From NCBI RefSeq assembly GCF_023973825.1, contig NC_090127.1, forward strand, positions 682,001 to 746,000: a stretch of DNA of 64,000 nucleotides, read 5' to 3'. Of the stretch, positions 1 through 10,477 are shown in pieces. The position numbers and the translations under genes are program-made. Numbering within the stretch: the first letter of the stretch is position 1; every line of letters starts with the position of its first letter. The DNA is from Plasmodium brasilianum (taxonomy: Eukaryota > Apicomplexa > Aconoidasida > Haemosporida > Plasmodiidae). The notes below the pieces were generated by a model. That model worked only from the letters and a program-made list of their open reading frames with translations. It was not told the DNA's origin and searched no databases.

Positions 1-2454
1 AACATAAATCCTTGTTGTCTAACTCGTCCGGATCTACTTCATAAACATTTGACTCGTTCGAAATGTTCAAATCATCTGAGTTATATAACGAGTGCACACC
101 ACCACTTATACTGCTGTTACTGCCGCTACTTCTGCTACTTCTGCTACCACTACCATTGCTTACCATTTCTCCAGTGTATTTTTGCGTATTATCACTTCTG
201 TCTTTTTCATATTGTTCGTCTATCTGTTCATGCGAATGTACAATTAATTCCGTTGAATTGAGTCTACTTGTTTTTTTTTTTTTTTCTTCTGTGGAACATT
301 CTCTTACGAATGATTTTCCTTTCCGAACTTTACCTTCGTCATATATGGTATCATCATCCTGTCCGCTTTCAATTTTATTTCCTTTATTTTTTTTGTATTT
401 ATTATTATGTCTTAATAATTTAGTGCCGTATTGATATATAAATGCATCATAAATTTTTTGATTTCTTTTAATGAACGATTTAATAGCCAGAAAAAATATA
501 AAAGAAAAGCTTACAGTGACAATAAAAAAAAGAGCAGGAATCGAATAAAAATAGGATAATGTTGTTTCTTCACTAACAATGGACGAAATATTAAATCCTT
601 GGAAATTTGCAAATATAATACATACATTAAAAATAAAAACATAAAGCATACTAGAGTTCACATTTTCTGAAATATGAAAAAGTTTATAGCTAAAAAGAGA
701 AAATATAGCTAAGCATCCTAATATTATAGCTATAATGATGAAAAAAGGATATAAAAAATCTTTTTTGATATTTTTCTCAACGTTGCTATATTTTTTTATT
801 AACAGTCCAAAACGCTTTAAGAAGACGAAACACGACAATGTAAACGTTACTATTGTTATACTAATCAAAATACTTTTTATTAATTCGATAATGGAAATAG
901 TAAAATTCACTTCTTGTAATAAATCTGCAACTGCTTTTACGTCCCCTAGAGAATGTAATGCATGCATTTTGTGTTTTCCCTCTTCGTAACTGGCCAGCTT
1001 AGGAAGCATTGAATGGCACAAACAATAAATGAGTAAGAATGTCAAATTTGAAAGGAAACAAACTGAAAAAAACAGGTGTATGAAAAAATAAAAAAAAGTT
1101 ATTAAGCAGATAAGGATGTAACTTCCTATGCAGTTATGTAGATATGCCATTATGTAGATACACGACTAAGGTGATCGGTTTGACAACTAAATCCCACGGT
1201 CCCATTATCACAAAATGAACGATTTAAGTGCAAGCATGTGTATATGCCCACATGTACGAATATACATACCCATATATGTATGTATGTATGTATGTATGCA
1301 TATACATTGCTCAAATCCCCTGCGCGAAGATGGAGGAAGCGCAGTCAGTATATTGCCGAATTACCGATGAGGAAAAACTGGATATAGTAAGATTTCACGT
1401 ACAGCTTAAAACCCACCATTGCAAGTTTTCGGATATTTGTTAAAACATATATAAAAAAAATAAGAAGAAATATAGCTAAGGAAAGGATAAAATAAATACT
1501 GAACTGATTATATGATGCAGCCATTGTTACTATTTCCTTATACGTTTTCGCATTAGGCAAAAAGGCAAATTTTAAAACATTATATGAGATCATATTTAAT
1601 ACAGGATTAAATAATAAAAAGTCTAATGCCACAGAAGATACATTATAATTTGTTAATATAATAGCTGGTATAAAGTAAGGAAAATCAGCTGAGTATATAT
1701 TAGTACCTTGAGAAAGTTGTTCTTGAATTTTATCATAATCCTTTTCACATATTATTTGATATAATCCTCCTATTTTTTTATATGATTTCTCATATGAAAA
1801 TAAATAATTCCATTTTTTATCAAAATAAAGAGAATTAACATTTCTTGCGTCTTCTATATCATTTGAAAATATACTGTCTGGATATATTTCATATATTTTT
1901 TTATATTTATATATATTCCTTAATATATCCTCCCCATTTTTTTTATATAATCTCATAGTTATTCTCCAGCAATTTCCAAATAAAATATTGCTGTTCAGAA
2001 AATTTGGATAAGACACTTTTTCAGTGAATGTATTTTTTACCCATGAGGACAGTTCAAATTTACTGTGTATATTTTTGAACAGTGTATAATCCTTCTCTCT
2101 CGTTGCATAAGAAAAATCATTATTTATTTTTTTTATCTCATCACTTAAAGATTTATAAAATGATTCAGAATATGTCTTCGATTCGTTTATGTTGTTATAT
2201 ATATAGTTTTGAAAATTTTTTGTATTTACTATACTATTTGAGGTATAAAGAACAATAAAAAAAAAAATTATTACAATTAAATCAATATTTATTTTAATTA
2301 ATCTTTTTCCATTTTTTATTTTTTCTGACAATAAAGCTAGCTCCACAGACACTTTTTCCTTTTCTTCCACTGTATATTTAAACAAAATATTTGCATATAC
2401 CTTTAAATATCTTAAACCGTCTTCATTGTATATCTTTTTTTTATCACTTATCAT
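1..2454 (-). CDS. Polycystin/TRP-type cation channel, 3' end outside window
   Basis: Exon 1 starts at the ATG at 2452-2454 and runs to about 1400. Its product has one membrane segment (residues about 60-80), then a long extracellular-type domain resembling the polycystin domain: 'SSWVKNTF' near the start, 'GNCWRITMRLYKKNG', and 'VALDFLLFNPVLNMI' before the next membrane helix 'YFILSLAIFLLIFFIYVL'. A second minus-strand reading frame is open from about 1150 (or from a TTTTTTTCAG acceptor at 1063-1065) to base 1 without a stop. It encodes four or more further hydrophobic helices and a charged tail, as expected for S3-S6 of a PKD2-like channel. The exact donor is unclear: GTACGT near 1390 is strong but its phase does not fit; a weaker site a few bases upstream does. 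Family knowledge: such channels conduct Ca2+ or other cations across cell or organelle membranes. Gene location and topology are clear; ion selectivity cannot be read. Confidence 0.75.
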
Positions 2455-3705
2455 TTTTGAGCTTCTTGATCGTGTGAACTATTTCTCTCATTTTACCTGC
2501 ACGCGTGCATACTTAATCTGTACAAGCGTTTGCCTATTTATTTGTATGAAAACATAAACGTGCATATGCATAAGCATATGCGCACGTACATATATACACA
2601 TCCACACATATACGCACATATGCACACACTAGTTGATCAATTAATATTCTCTGTTAACCCTCATGCAAATAACACTATTAATTCTTTCTTACCACAGAAA
2701 ATTTTTTAGCATTTCGGCACGGTTCGTCCGTGTCTAGTACATTGGCATTTTGCCTTTCCCCTCAAATTGCGCATTACTGCTGTGCTACACATACGTAGAT
2801 AGCCTGCGCAAATACATATACATATATAAGAAACACTTGTGTATTTTATTTTTTTTTTTTATTATAACTTGGTCATAATGATCAGAGGTGGCAATTAACA
2901 CTCCTGCTTACCTGTGTTAACATGTTCTATTTTGAATACTCGTTTTACTTTACTCTTTTTAACTATTTTTAAAATAGTCCAGTATGTTCATGTATATTTT
3001 TGCCAATAAGAAAAATAACAGTGAATTTATGATTTTACTAATGTATGGTTATTTGTGCCTTTGGGCATTCGGAGATGCATTTAGTGTAAGTCCTTATAAA
3101 TATGTATACATAATATATGCATATATATATGCATATATACATATATATAAATTCAAACATATATATATGGGCAAACATAGATAAGTTTAGCTCTTGCAAT
3201 TTCTGCCCCTACAAAAAAACACGAAGGCATACTAGCATAAATTAAAATTAGCCAACACTAATTATATAATTAATTTTTAACAAAATAACAAATTATGTTT
3301 AAAAATCTGAAATTAAAAATATTCTGGGAGATTTAACCTAATTTTTTATTCTTTCATGTATGCACGTTTTTGCATAAAAACATGCCCACTTTTGAAGATA
3401 CAAAAAAAAAAAAAAAAAAAAAAAAATTGGCAAATAATTCGCTTTATAACATATGCATTGTAATTTTAAAGAACATTTCATCTTGTATTATTTTCTTTTT
3501 ATATAAACATGGTTCACCCTTCAAAATATATTTAAACTCATCACATGGTCTACTTCGCAATTTTTTCATTACAGGGGAAGTATAATTTGAACGAGGACGA
3601 CAAAGTAAAAATAAACGAAAAAAAAAAAAAATAATACAAAACAAAACAACGAAGCAAAACAGAACAGAACAGAACAGAACAGAACTAAATAATAGATCAA
3701 AACTA
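2455..3705. other. Intergenic, low complexity
   Basis: No convincing gene. It holds ACATAT/TGCATA microsatellite-like sequence around 2560-2630 and 3095-3170, a 26-base A run near 3400, and GAACA pentamer repeats near 3655-3685. A minus-strand open stretch at 3444-3590 has charged, coding-like composition and might be a further 3' exon of the CLU-like gene, but I could not join it with matching phases. Confidence 0.5.
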
Positions 3706-3977
3706 CTAGTACACTACAAATAACTTCAAAAATGTTTTAAAAAATACTAACCATTTAATTTTATTCGAATATTTATCATTATCATTTCCATTATTATTAT
3801 TTTTATTATATTTTATTTTTGTTGGTTCTTTTAAAAAGTTTTCCTTTATTAATACATAACTTGTCCCTTCTTGCCTGTTCGAGGTCGCTTCGTGCCTTTC
3901 TTCATTCTGCTGTGTGCGATTTTGATCTTTATTTTTTAAGCCACGACTAGAATTTTTATTTTGCTTTGTTAAACGCA
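3706..3977 (-). CDS. Possible alternative last exon of the CLU-like gene
   Basis: A minus-strand open frame with hydrophilic, coding-like composition overlaps and extends past the stop of the large CLU-like frame. It is preceded by a strong acceptor (pyrimidine tract ending TTTCCCCAG, AG at 3978-3979). A GTAATA donor at 4084-4089 in the CLU-like gene lies 112 nt upstream, and joining at these two sites keeps phase (one base plus two). The product would replace the last 44 residues of the long frame with about 90 others rich in N, K and Q. The 112-nt segment is also open in frame, so intron retention and splicing are both possible. Confidence 0.4.
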
Positions 3978-6900
3978 CTGGGGAAAGACAAAATCGTAGG
4001 GTTATTCACAGCTATGTTTGACAAGAAGTCAATATTTTTTATTATATCCTTTCCATTGAATGTTGAAATTTCTGGGGGTAAATTATTACGCGCATATCCT
4101 GAATTCTTCTCTCTATTTACATTATTTACTAGATCAGTTATGTTCTTTTCCTCCTTATTTAGTAAATGTTGTACGTATTCTGAGTACTTCTCATAATCTC
4201 TAATATTGTTCAATGATTTTACACGAAACAAAACTAGCTGTTTTTGTAAAGGTGTCAAAAATAATTTAACCAAGTCGATTAATATAAGTAATTCCATGTG
4301 ATTACAAGTACCTTTCATTACACTAAAAAAAAGTACATCAAACCATACAGTTGGATTTAATAAATAACTAGGCTTATTTTTCTTAATTTGCATATTTTGC
4401 TTATTTTGCTTATTTTGCTTATTTTGCTTATTTTGCATATTTTGCATATTTTGCATATTTTGCATATTTTGCATATTTTGCATATTTTGCATATTTTGCA
4501 TATTTTGCTTTTTTTTTTTTTTTTCCTCTTTATTATTATAGCTTTCACACTTCAAATAGCAATATTTACATATATCTTCTATACTAAAATACGTATCATC
4601 AAATAATATTTTTTCTATGGATATATAATCGTACTCCTTTGTATAGCAGCTCCTATGAAAGAAATTCTTATGTTTGTTTAAATGAAAATCACTAATTTGA
4701 AAATTCAGTATCCCTCCTATATTCTTTTTATGATCATTCATGTAATTATCGTCAATTAATTCGTCTATATGCACACCATCGTTGTAGTAGTAGTTGTTGC
4801 TGTTGCTGTTGCTGTTGCTGCTACTACTGCTACTGTTGTAATTGGTTTTATTATTAGGTCCACATACCACTGCTTCTACACCTTTCCCTGTTCCCCCTCG
4901 ACCCCCTTCTAACCGCGCACTTAACTGATCATCCATACGATACTGCATAGAGTTAAATAAAGAATTAGAATATTCCCCTCTTCCATTCCTCCTAAAAGTC
5001 AGTTGCTTAACAAAGGATGACGAGTTTTTTGACAAAACTACTGCAAGCAATTTTGAAGCTAACATAAACTGTTTGTTCATATTTAATGAAATAACTTTAA
5101 TTTTCAGGATTTGTTGTATTACTGCAAAAATTCTTTCCGTATAATCCTGTATTGCATTCTTGCTACTGTCTTGTATATCGGACAAATCTTCTTTGCTATA
5201 TAACTTCCCAAATATATCCTTTGCAAATACTACACTACAGTTCTTTTGTCCTTTTAATTTATAATATAATTTAATATATAAATCTATAGCTTCTTTTCTA
5301 TATTTTTCGTTTTTTTCATTTAAATAGTACTGTTCAAATGTTACAAAATCAGGTAAAGAAATTTTCTTTTTTAAATGAACATTCGAAATATTGTCTAGCA
5401 GTATATTTGGACATATCAAATCTTTGCAACCAATATATTGTTTCATTTGAGCTAAACGATAAATTGTATATAATGTCAAATTATGTGATGACCAAGATGA
5501 ACTACTTAACGTATTTAAACAATCCTCAGCTATTTCTATTGCCTTATCAAAATTTCCATTATTTTTCAAAGAATCAGCTAATAAACATTTATTTTGTAAA
5601 ATAATAAATTCTGATATTTTACTTCTTTTACAATATTGTAAAGATAGAGTGTAATATTTTATTGCTCTATGATATTTATTTAAAGACATTAAAATATTAC
5701 CAAGTAACAGTAAGGAAAAGATACATATATAATGAAAACACATATCATTTAAACCAGTATACAGCATGTGGTAACATTGTTCAGAATAATATTCTCCCTT
5801 TAGTAAATTTTTTTTTTTTTTCTCAAAAAAATAAACCGCATCTAACATTTCACCCCCTACTTTTCCTGTTCCCTTTCGCTCTTTATTAAAATCTTCATCA
5901 TTCGATTCGTCACTCGATTTGGCATAAGTTTTCCTCTTAAGCTGCTGAGTCTTTTTATGAATCTGCAACTTCCCCCCATTCTTCTGTTTCGTAGACCCTT
6001 CTCTTGCTCCATCAGTCTCATACCATTTGGAAGCACTGCACGCTTTATCATAATAATAGTTAGCCAACAAAATATTGGACAACAAAGTGCTCAAGTTACA
6101 TTCTCCATCGTAATATTTACTAAATATTAAGATCAATTTATAAATTATCAATGCGTCATCTATATTTTCTTCCTTAACCTTACACTGTAATATTAAAATC
6201 AATATATCCCTTGTAATAGTACCTATATGAGGAATGGCATTATAAATATAATAACATATTTTCAGGCATTTGTGCACATAACCATGTTCAAAATGTAAAT
6301 ATGCCAGATACAAAAATTTTTTAGCTATATCAAATATATTTTTATTAATACTCACATTTAATAATAAATAGATACTCTTCTTAGCTCTAATATAATTTAT
6401 ACATTTCATTTTTTCATTCAAAATACAATAAGGATGACAAGGAATATTATATTCATAAATAAAACTTTTTATTTGACTACAAGATCCAACATTACATATG
6501 TTATTTACATGTAAATAATCGCTCTGTTTTATACGAATTATTTCTATAATATTTTCTTTCAAAATATTCCTTATCTTAAACTTCTCTTGTATTATAATAT
6601 TAGAAGATAACATCTCAATAATTTTATGATACCATGTTGTATATTTTGGATAGCATATTTTACTCTTAGGATAAAAAAAAACAAAATTTATTTTTTCGCA
6701 ATGATAATAATTATACCTTGGCGTTTTTTTCTTTCTAATTTTATTATCATATACATTTTTATCCCAATTGTTCATATTAAAATTATTTATAGTCGGATCC
6801 TTTCCCCTAGTTCTACTACCATCTCTTGATTGAGAAGATAAATAGTTCTCTTCACCCATTCTTTTAAATATGGAATAAATGTTTTTAATGCCTCCCCTTT

Positions 6901-9900
6901 TCCTTTCGTAACTTGAGGAATCATGAGTTTTACCTAAACTGTTCAGGCTTTTCTCCGTCTTTTTTAAATCTCCATTTAGCCTATTATTATGCTTTTTTAA
7001 TTCACTTAAAGTTTTGTACTTTTTCTTTGACTTATATTCCCTACTTAAACAATCACTATTCAGGGAGTATTTTTCTTTATTCTTACTTTTGATTGGTCTT
7101 TTTTTTAAATACCTTTTTCTGTTAGGAGCATCATGGTCATAATCTTCATCGCTGTTATCGTCATCGCTGTTATCGTCATCATTGTTATCATTATGGCCAT
7201 CATCACAATCATCTTTTATTTTGCTCCTTTCATAAGCCCGTCCTTCCCGTATGCATAGATCCCCCCTTTTTCTAATACCCGCTTTAAAAATATTTTTCAA
7301 ATGAGATACATTAGGAAATAGGACTTGCTCCTTTTTAGAATCAAAAATGGACATATCCTCCAAAGTTAGAGGCAGTTTAACACAGTAGTTCTGTTTACAT
7401 TCCTCTTTAAAATAAACTCCAAAATGAAATTCTATACATAGAAGTAATCCATATATTTCCATATCTTTTATTTTTATATGATCATTTAAATTAACTTGAA
7501 ATTTTTCCATGCACTGAGGTATTAGTATGTTATGCCAAAATTTTACTGAATCTACTGTATTAAAATTTAAGGTTAGATTTATCAGTCTAATTAGGATTTT
7601 ATGTGGAGCTAATTCTGGAAAATAATTCCAACATGTATAACACTTGTTACATAAGCAAATAAAATTTTGACACTTATTTGTGTGATATTCGAGATGGTTA
7701 TTCTTCCTGCAACTATCTGCAGTCGTGCTACACGCGCTGCACATGCTGCTACTGTCCCTACCATGATCATTGCTGTGATTACTGCTCAGAACATTTCCGC
7801 TAATATTGCCACTAACATTGCAGTGAGCTCTACCCCCGCGATAACTACCTCCAACTCTGTGCGGTTCCTTCTCTAAAATTTGTGTTATGAAAGCATGTAC
7901 GTGTTCATAATATATACATTTTAACGTGCGGCAAATAATTTCCCTGCATAACACTTGTGTAAGGAATTCAGGTTTTTTATCACTATCTAAGAGATAGCCT
8001 AAGTTTCGCATATTTACCCCATGTGCGTGGTAAGACTCAGTTATATCATGACTATCACTAAAATTAGTTAAAATTTTTATAATTTTAGGAAGAAGGTAAT
8101 TTTCAATATTATTAAGATTCTCTTTACTAGCATCCTTTAAAATATCTATATTGTTTTCGTGATTCTTCGTTTTATCATATCTTATATTAATAGCTGAAGT
8201 AGTATTATATAATGGACGATCCGAATAATAGTATTTTATAAACTCATATCTTATTCGGGTGATATAGTTTTCTTTACTAGAACTGAAAAGAAATGGAGGC
8301 AGTATTTCTTCTGTTCCTCTTATGATAAATAAATTGTCTATAACTGATCTATACATCTTAACATTATTTCTTTTTTTAAATATTCTACTCTCAAAATAAT
8401 TAGATAACCCAAAAGGAAAAATGCAACAATTGTAATTTAAGTAATCACTCATTTGTTTTATCTGATCATAGATTATATGATCATAATTTTCTATTTCTAG
8501 CATTAGCCTTTCATAAAATAGCTTTTCCTTTCTTCTTTTAAAATATTCCTCTTTTTTTAAGCTTCTTATCTTTCTCCTCAAGAACTTCATTCTCCTTCCT
8601 TTTCTTCTACCATTTGATATGCCTTTTTTCTGGATGATATACTCACCCGTGGGTACGTTCTTTTCTGGGTAGTTATTACTACACTTCATATCGTTCATAG
8701 GGTGATAAAAATTCGCCCCCTTAGCAGATTTAGAAATAGATTTCCTATCTACCTCTGCTATATATTTCTGAGCTTCACCCGATTCATCCGATTCATTCGA
8801 TTCATTCGATTCCTCTTCACCCTGCATTTCATTCCTTTCCTTCTCTTCCACCGCTTCCCTCACACAGTAATCACTAATTTCCACTTTGCTCAATAACTCC
8901 TTAACCACATCAACCGGAAGGTGCGCTTCATTTAGTGGCATGAGTGGCTCCGAAATTACCCGCATGCCCATAAAATCAATTTGGCTAGCTATAGGCAAGG
9001 AAAATTTGGAATCCCTTTTTAAATTAAATATACAATCACATAGAACTTTTTTCCCCTTAAGATCATTGCTATATATTTTTCTTGCTGTGTTAACATTAAT
9101 ATTTCTTTTTTTGCTTCCTAATATTACCGTAAATACAAGACTATCAAATAGAAAAACTAAATCATCTTCAAATTTTGGTTTATATATTTTATAAATGTGC
9201 GCATAATTTTCTTTAGATATATTAACAAAGCATTTTTTGAAATAGTTATAAGTATCATTATTTTCATTATTACTTAAAAATAAACAATATATTAATCCAC
9301 ATGCACCGATTTTACTAGACATGTGATATAATTCTAGTTCATTAAATAATTCCTTCTCGCGTTCCCCTTCCTTTTTTTCATCATAAATATAATCCTTTAA
9401 TGCCCATATATTTCGAAAGGCATAATTTATTCTATCATGCCAATTAGAACTCAAATACGAACTTTCATCTTTGCACAGAAAGTTATATAAAGGGTGGATA
9501 GCATCGATGTTATGGCTTCTCGAAGGCTTAACATTATTCATAAAATGGTTAAAGATGTTAGTTTTACAGCTCAAGAAATTCGACGATATTGCGTCTTTAA
9601 CTAACGGAGTACCACTTCTTCCGCTGCTTTTGTTACTATGCTGGCCACTACTGATATCTCTACTACTGTTAATACTACAACGCACAGAATCATCTTCAGA
9701 CGAGTTGCTACTACCCCATTGTTTGAATTGCTTGCACTTGGTAGTACTCTGCTCCTTTTCGCTGATATCTCTTTTGTTGTATATTTTTCCAAACAATTCT
9801 TGCAAATAAGGAGCATTTATTTTATTTATTTTGACTTGGTATTCTTCTTCTGATGTATTTCTATCACTTAAAACATGTTTATCCTTTCCTACGTTATTAA

Positions 9901-10477
9901 GCAGCTCTACCTTTTCCGATACATGTTCTTCAATAGGAGGGGTATTATTATTTTTTAAAGTTTTATTAAAATCATTTATTTGTTTATCAATTTTAGGTTC
10001 CTTCTCTTTTACCTCTTCTATTGTATTTTCTTTTTCATCAGATTTTTTATTTATTACTTTAATAGGTATTTCCTTTTTATTGTCATTTTTATTTTCATTA
10101 TTATTTCCTTTACTATTTTCTTTTTTATTTACGAATTTAACTTTAAATAATTCATTTTTATGTACTACTTTTTTTTTTTTTTTTTTAAATATTAACCCCC
10201 TTAACTTCTTAAGTTTGAATAAATATATTGTGTTATTTATTATCCTTTTTATATGTCCTTTCACATTTTGCACTTTTATACCCCCCTTCCTATTTTTCGA
10301 GCTTATTATTCCACTACTATTTTTATTTCCATTTCTTGGCTCCCCTTTTATATCACTTATTAAATAATTGTCTAAAGCAAGTATGTCACTATTATATGTA
10401 GAACCCTTCCCTTTGTTTCCTTTTAGACGTTTCTTTTTCTTTTTTAATGAGGTAAATGTGCTTTTCAGAATACTCAT
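3956..10477 (-). CDS. Clustered-mitochondria (CLU/CLUH) family protein
   Basis: One uninterrupted frame of 2173 residues. The diagnostic CLU block is near residues 815-850: 'HAHGVNMRNLGYLL' followed about 20 residues later by 'REIICRTLK', matching the family's H-x-x-G-I-N-x-R-x-L-G ... E-x-x-x-R-x-x-K pattern. An upstream segment ('LPPFLF', 'RIRYEFIKYYYSDRPL', residues about 725-755) fits the part of the CLU domain just before it. TPR-like helices follow at about 1390-1700 (e.g. 'RAIKYYTLSLQYC', 'KAIEIAEDCL'). Family role: CLU proteins bind mRNAs for mitochondrial proteins and affect mitochondrial distribution. The protein is longer than yeast or human members because of lineage-type insertions: acidic and Asn/Ser tracts, a D-rich run near 1115-1130, and a Met-Gln-Asn repeat at about 1990-2030. 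Start is the first ATG at 10475-10477. A possible 3' intron is listed separately. Confidence 0.85.
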   Translation of the reverse strand: MSILKSTFTSLKKKKKRLKGNKGKGSTYNSDILALDNYLISDIKGEPRNGNKNSSGIISSKNRKGGIKVQNVKGHIKRIINNTIYLFKLKKLRGLIFKKKKKKVVHKNELFKVKFVNKKENSKGNNNENKNDNKKEIPIKVINKKSDEKENTIEEVKEKEPKIDKQINDFNKTLKNNNTPPIEEHVSEKVELLNNVGKDKHVLSDRNTSEEEYQVKINKINAPYLQELFGKIYNKRDISEKEQSTTKCKQFKQWGSSNSSEDDSVRCSINSSRDISSGQHSNKSSGRSGTPLVKDAISSNFLSCKTNIFNHFMNNVKPSRSHNIDAIHPLYNFLCKDESSYLSSNWHDRINYAFRNIWALKDYIYDEKKEGEREKELFNELELYHMSSKIGACGLIYCLFLSNNENNDTYNYFKKCFVNISKENYAHIYKIYKPKFEDDLVFLFDSLVFTVILGSKKRNINVNTARKIYSNDLKGKKVLCDCIFNLKRDSKFSLPIASQIDFMGMRVISEPLMPLNEAHLPVDVVKELLSKVEISDYCVREAVEEKERNEMQGEEESNESNESDESGEAQKYIAEVDRKSISKSAKGANFYHPMNDMKCSNNYPEKNVPTGEYIIQKKGISNGRRKGRRMKFLRRKIRSLKKEEYFKRRKEKLFYERLMLEIENYDHIIYDQIKQMSDYLNYNCCIFPFGLSNYFESRIFKKRNNVKMYRSVIDNLFIIRGTEEILPPFLFSSSKENYITRIRYEFIKYYYSDRPLYNTTSAINIRYDKTKNHENNIDILKDASKENLNNIENYLLPKIIKILTNFSDSHDITESYHAHGVNMRNLGYLLDSDKKPEFLTQVLCREIICRTLKCIYYEHVHAFITQILEKEPHRVGGSYRGGRAHCNVSGNISGNVLSSNHSNDHGRDSSSMCSACSTTADSCRKNNHLEYHTNKCQNFICLCNKCYTCWNYFPELAPHKILIRLINLTLNFNTVDSVKFWHNILIPQCMEKFQVNLNDHIKIKDMEIYGLLLCIEFHFGVYFKEECKQNYCVKLPLTLEDMSIFDSKKEQVLFPNVSHLKNIFKAGIRKRGDLCIREGRAYERSKIKDDCDDGHNDNNDDDNSDDDNSDEDYDHDAPNRKRYLKKRPIKSKNKEKYSLNSDCLSREYKSKKKYKTLSELKKHNNRLNGDLKKTEKSLNSLGKTHDSSSYERKRGGIKNIYSIFKRMGEENYLSSQSRDGSRTRGKDPTINNFNMNNWDKNVYDNKIRKKKTPRYNYYHCEKINFVFFYPKSKICYPKYTTWYHKIIEMLSSNIIIQEKFKIRNILKENIIEIIRIKQSDYLHVNNICNVGSCSQIKSFIYEYNIPCHPYCILNEKMKCINYIRAKKSIYLLLNVSINKNIFDIAKKFLYLAYLHFEHGYVHKCLKICYYIYNAIPHIGTITRDILILILQCKVKEENIDDALIIYKLILIFSKYYDGECNLSTLLSNILLANYYYDKACSASKWYETDGAREGSTKQKNGGKLQIHKKTQQLKRKTYAKSSDESNDEDFNKERKGTGKVGGEMLDAVYFFEKKKKNLLKGEYYSEQCYHMLYTGLNDMCFHYICIFSLLLLGNILMSLNKYHRAIKYYTLSLQYCKRSKISEFIILQNKCLLADSLKNNGNFDKAIEIAEDCLNTLSSSSWSSHNLTLYTIYRLAQMKQYIGCKDLICPNILLDNISNVHLKKKISLPDFVTFEQYYLNEKNEKYRKEAIDLYIKLYYKLKGQKNCSVVFAKDIFGKLYSKEDLSDIQDSSKNAIQDYTERIFAVIQQILKIKVISLNMNKQFMLASKLLAVVLSKNSSSFVKQLTFRRNGRGEYSNSLFNSMQYRMDDQLSARLEGGRGGTGKGVEAVVCGPNNKTNYNSSSSSSNSNSNSNNYYYNDGVHIDELIDDNYMNDHKKNIGGILNFQISDFHLNKHKNFFHRSCYTKEYDYISIEKILFDDTYFSIEDICKYCYLKCESYNNKEEKKKKKQNMQNMQNMQNMQNMQNMQNMQNMQNKQNKQNKQNKQNMQIKKNKPSYLLNPTVWFDVLFFSVMKGTCNHMELLILIDLVKLFLTPLQKQLVLFRVKSLNNIRDYEKYSEYVQHLLNKEEKNITDLVNNVNREKNSGYARNNLPPEISTFNGKDIIKNIDFLSNIAVNNPTILSFPSAFNKAK
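4387..4510 (-). repeat. 9-bp coding repeat (NMQ/NKQ array)
   Basis: Tandem 9-mers of the form TTTTGCATA or TTTTGCTTA on the plus strand. On the minus strand they encode an Asn-Met/Lys-Gln triplet array in the C-terminal part of the CLU-like protein. The copies fall into two blocks (TTA type and ATA type), as expected from replication slippage within each type. The repeat length is a multiple of three, so copy-number change keeps the frame. Confidence 0.9.
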
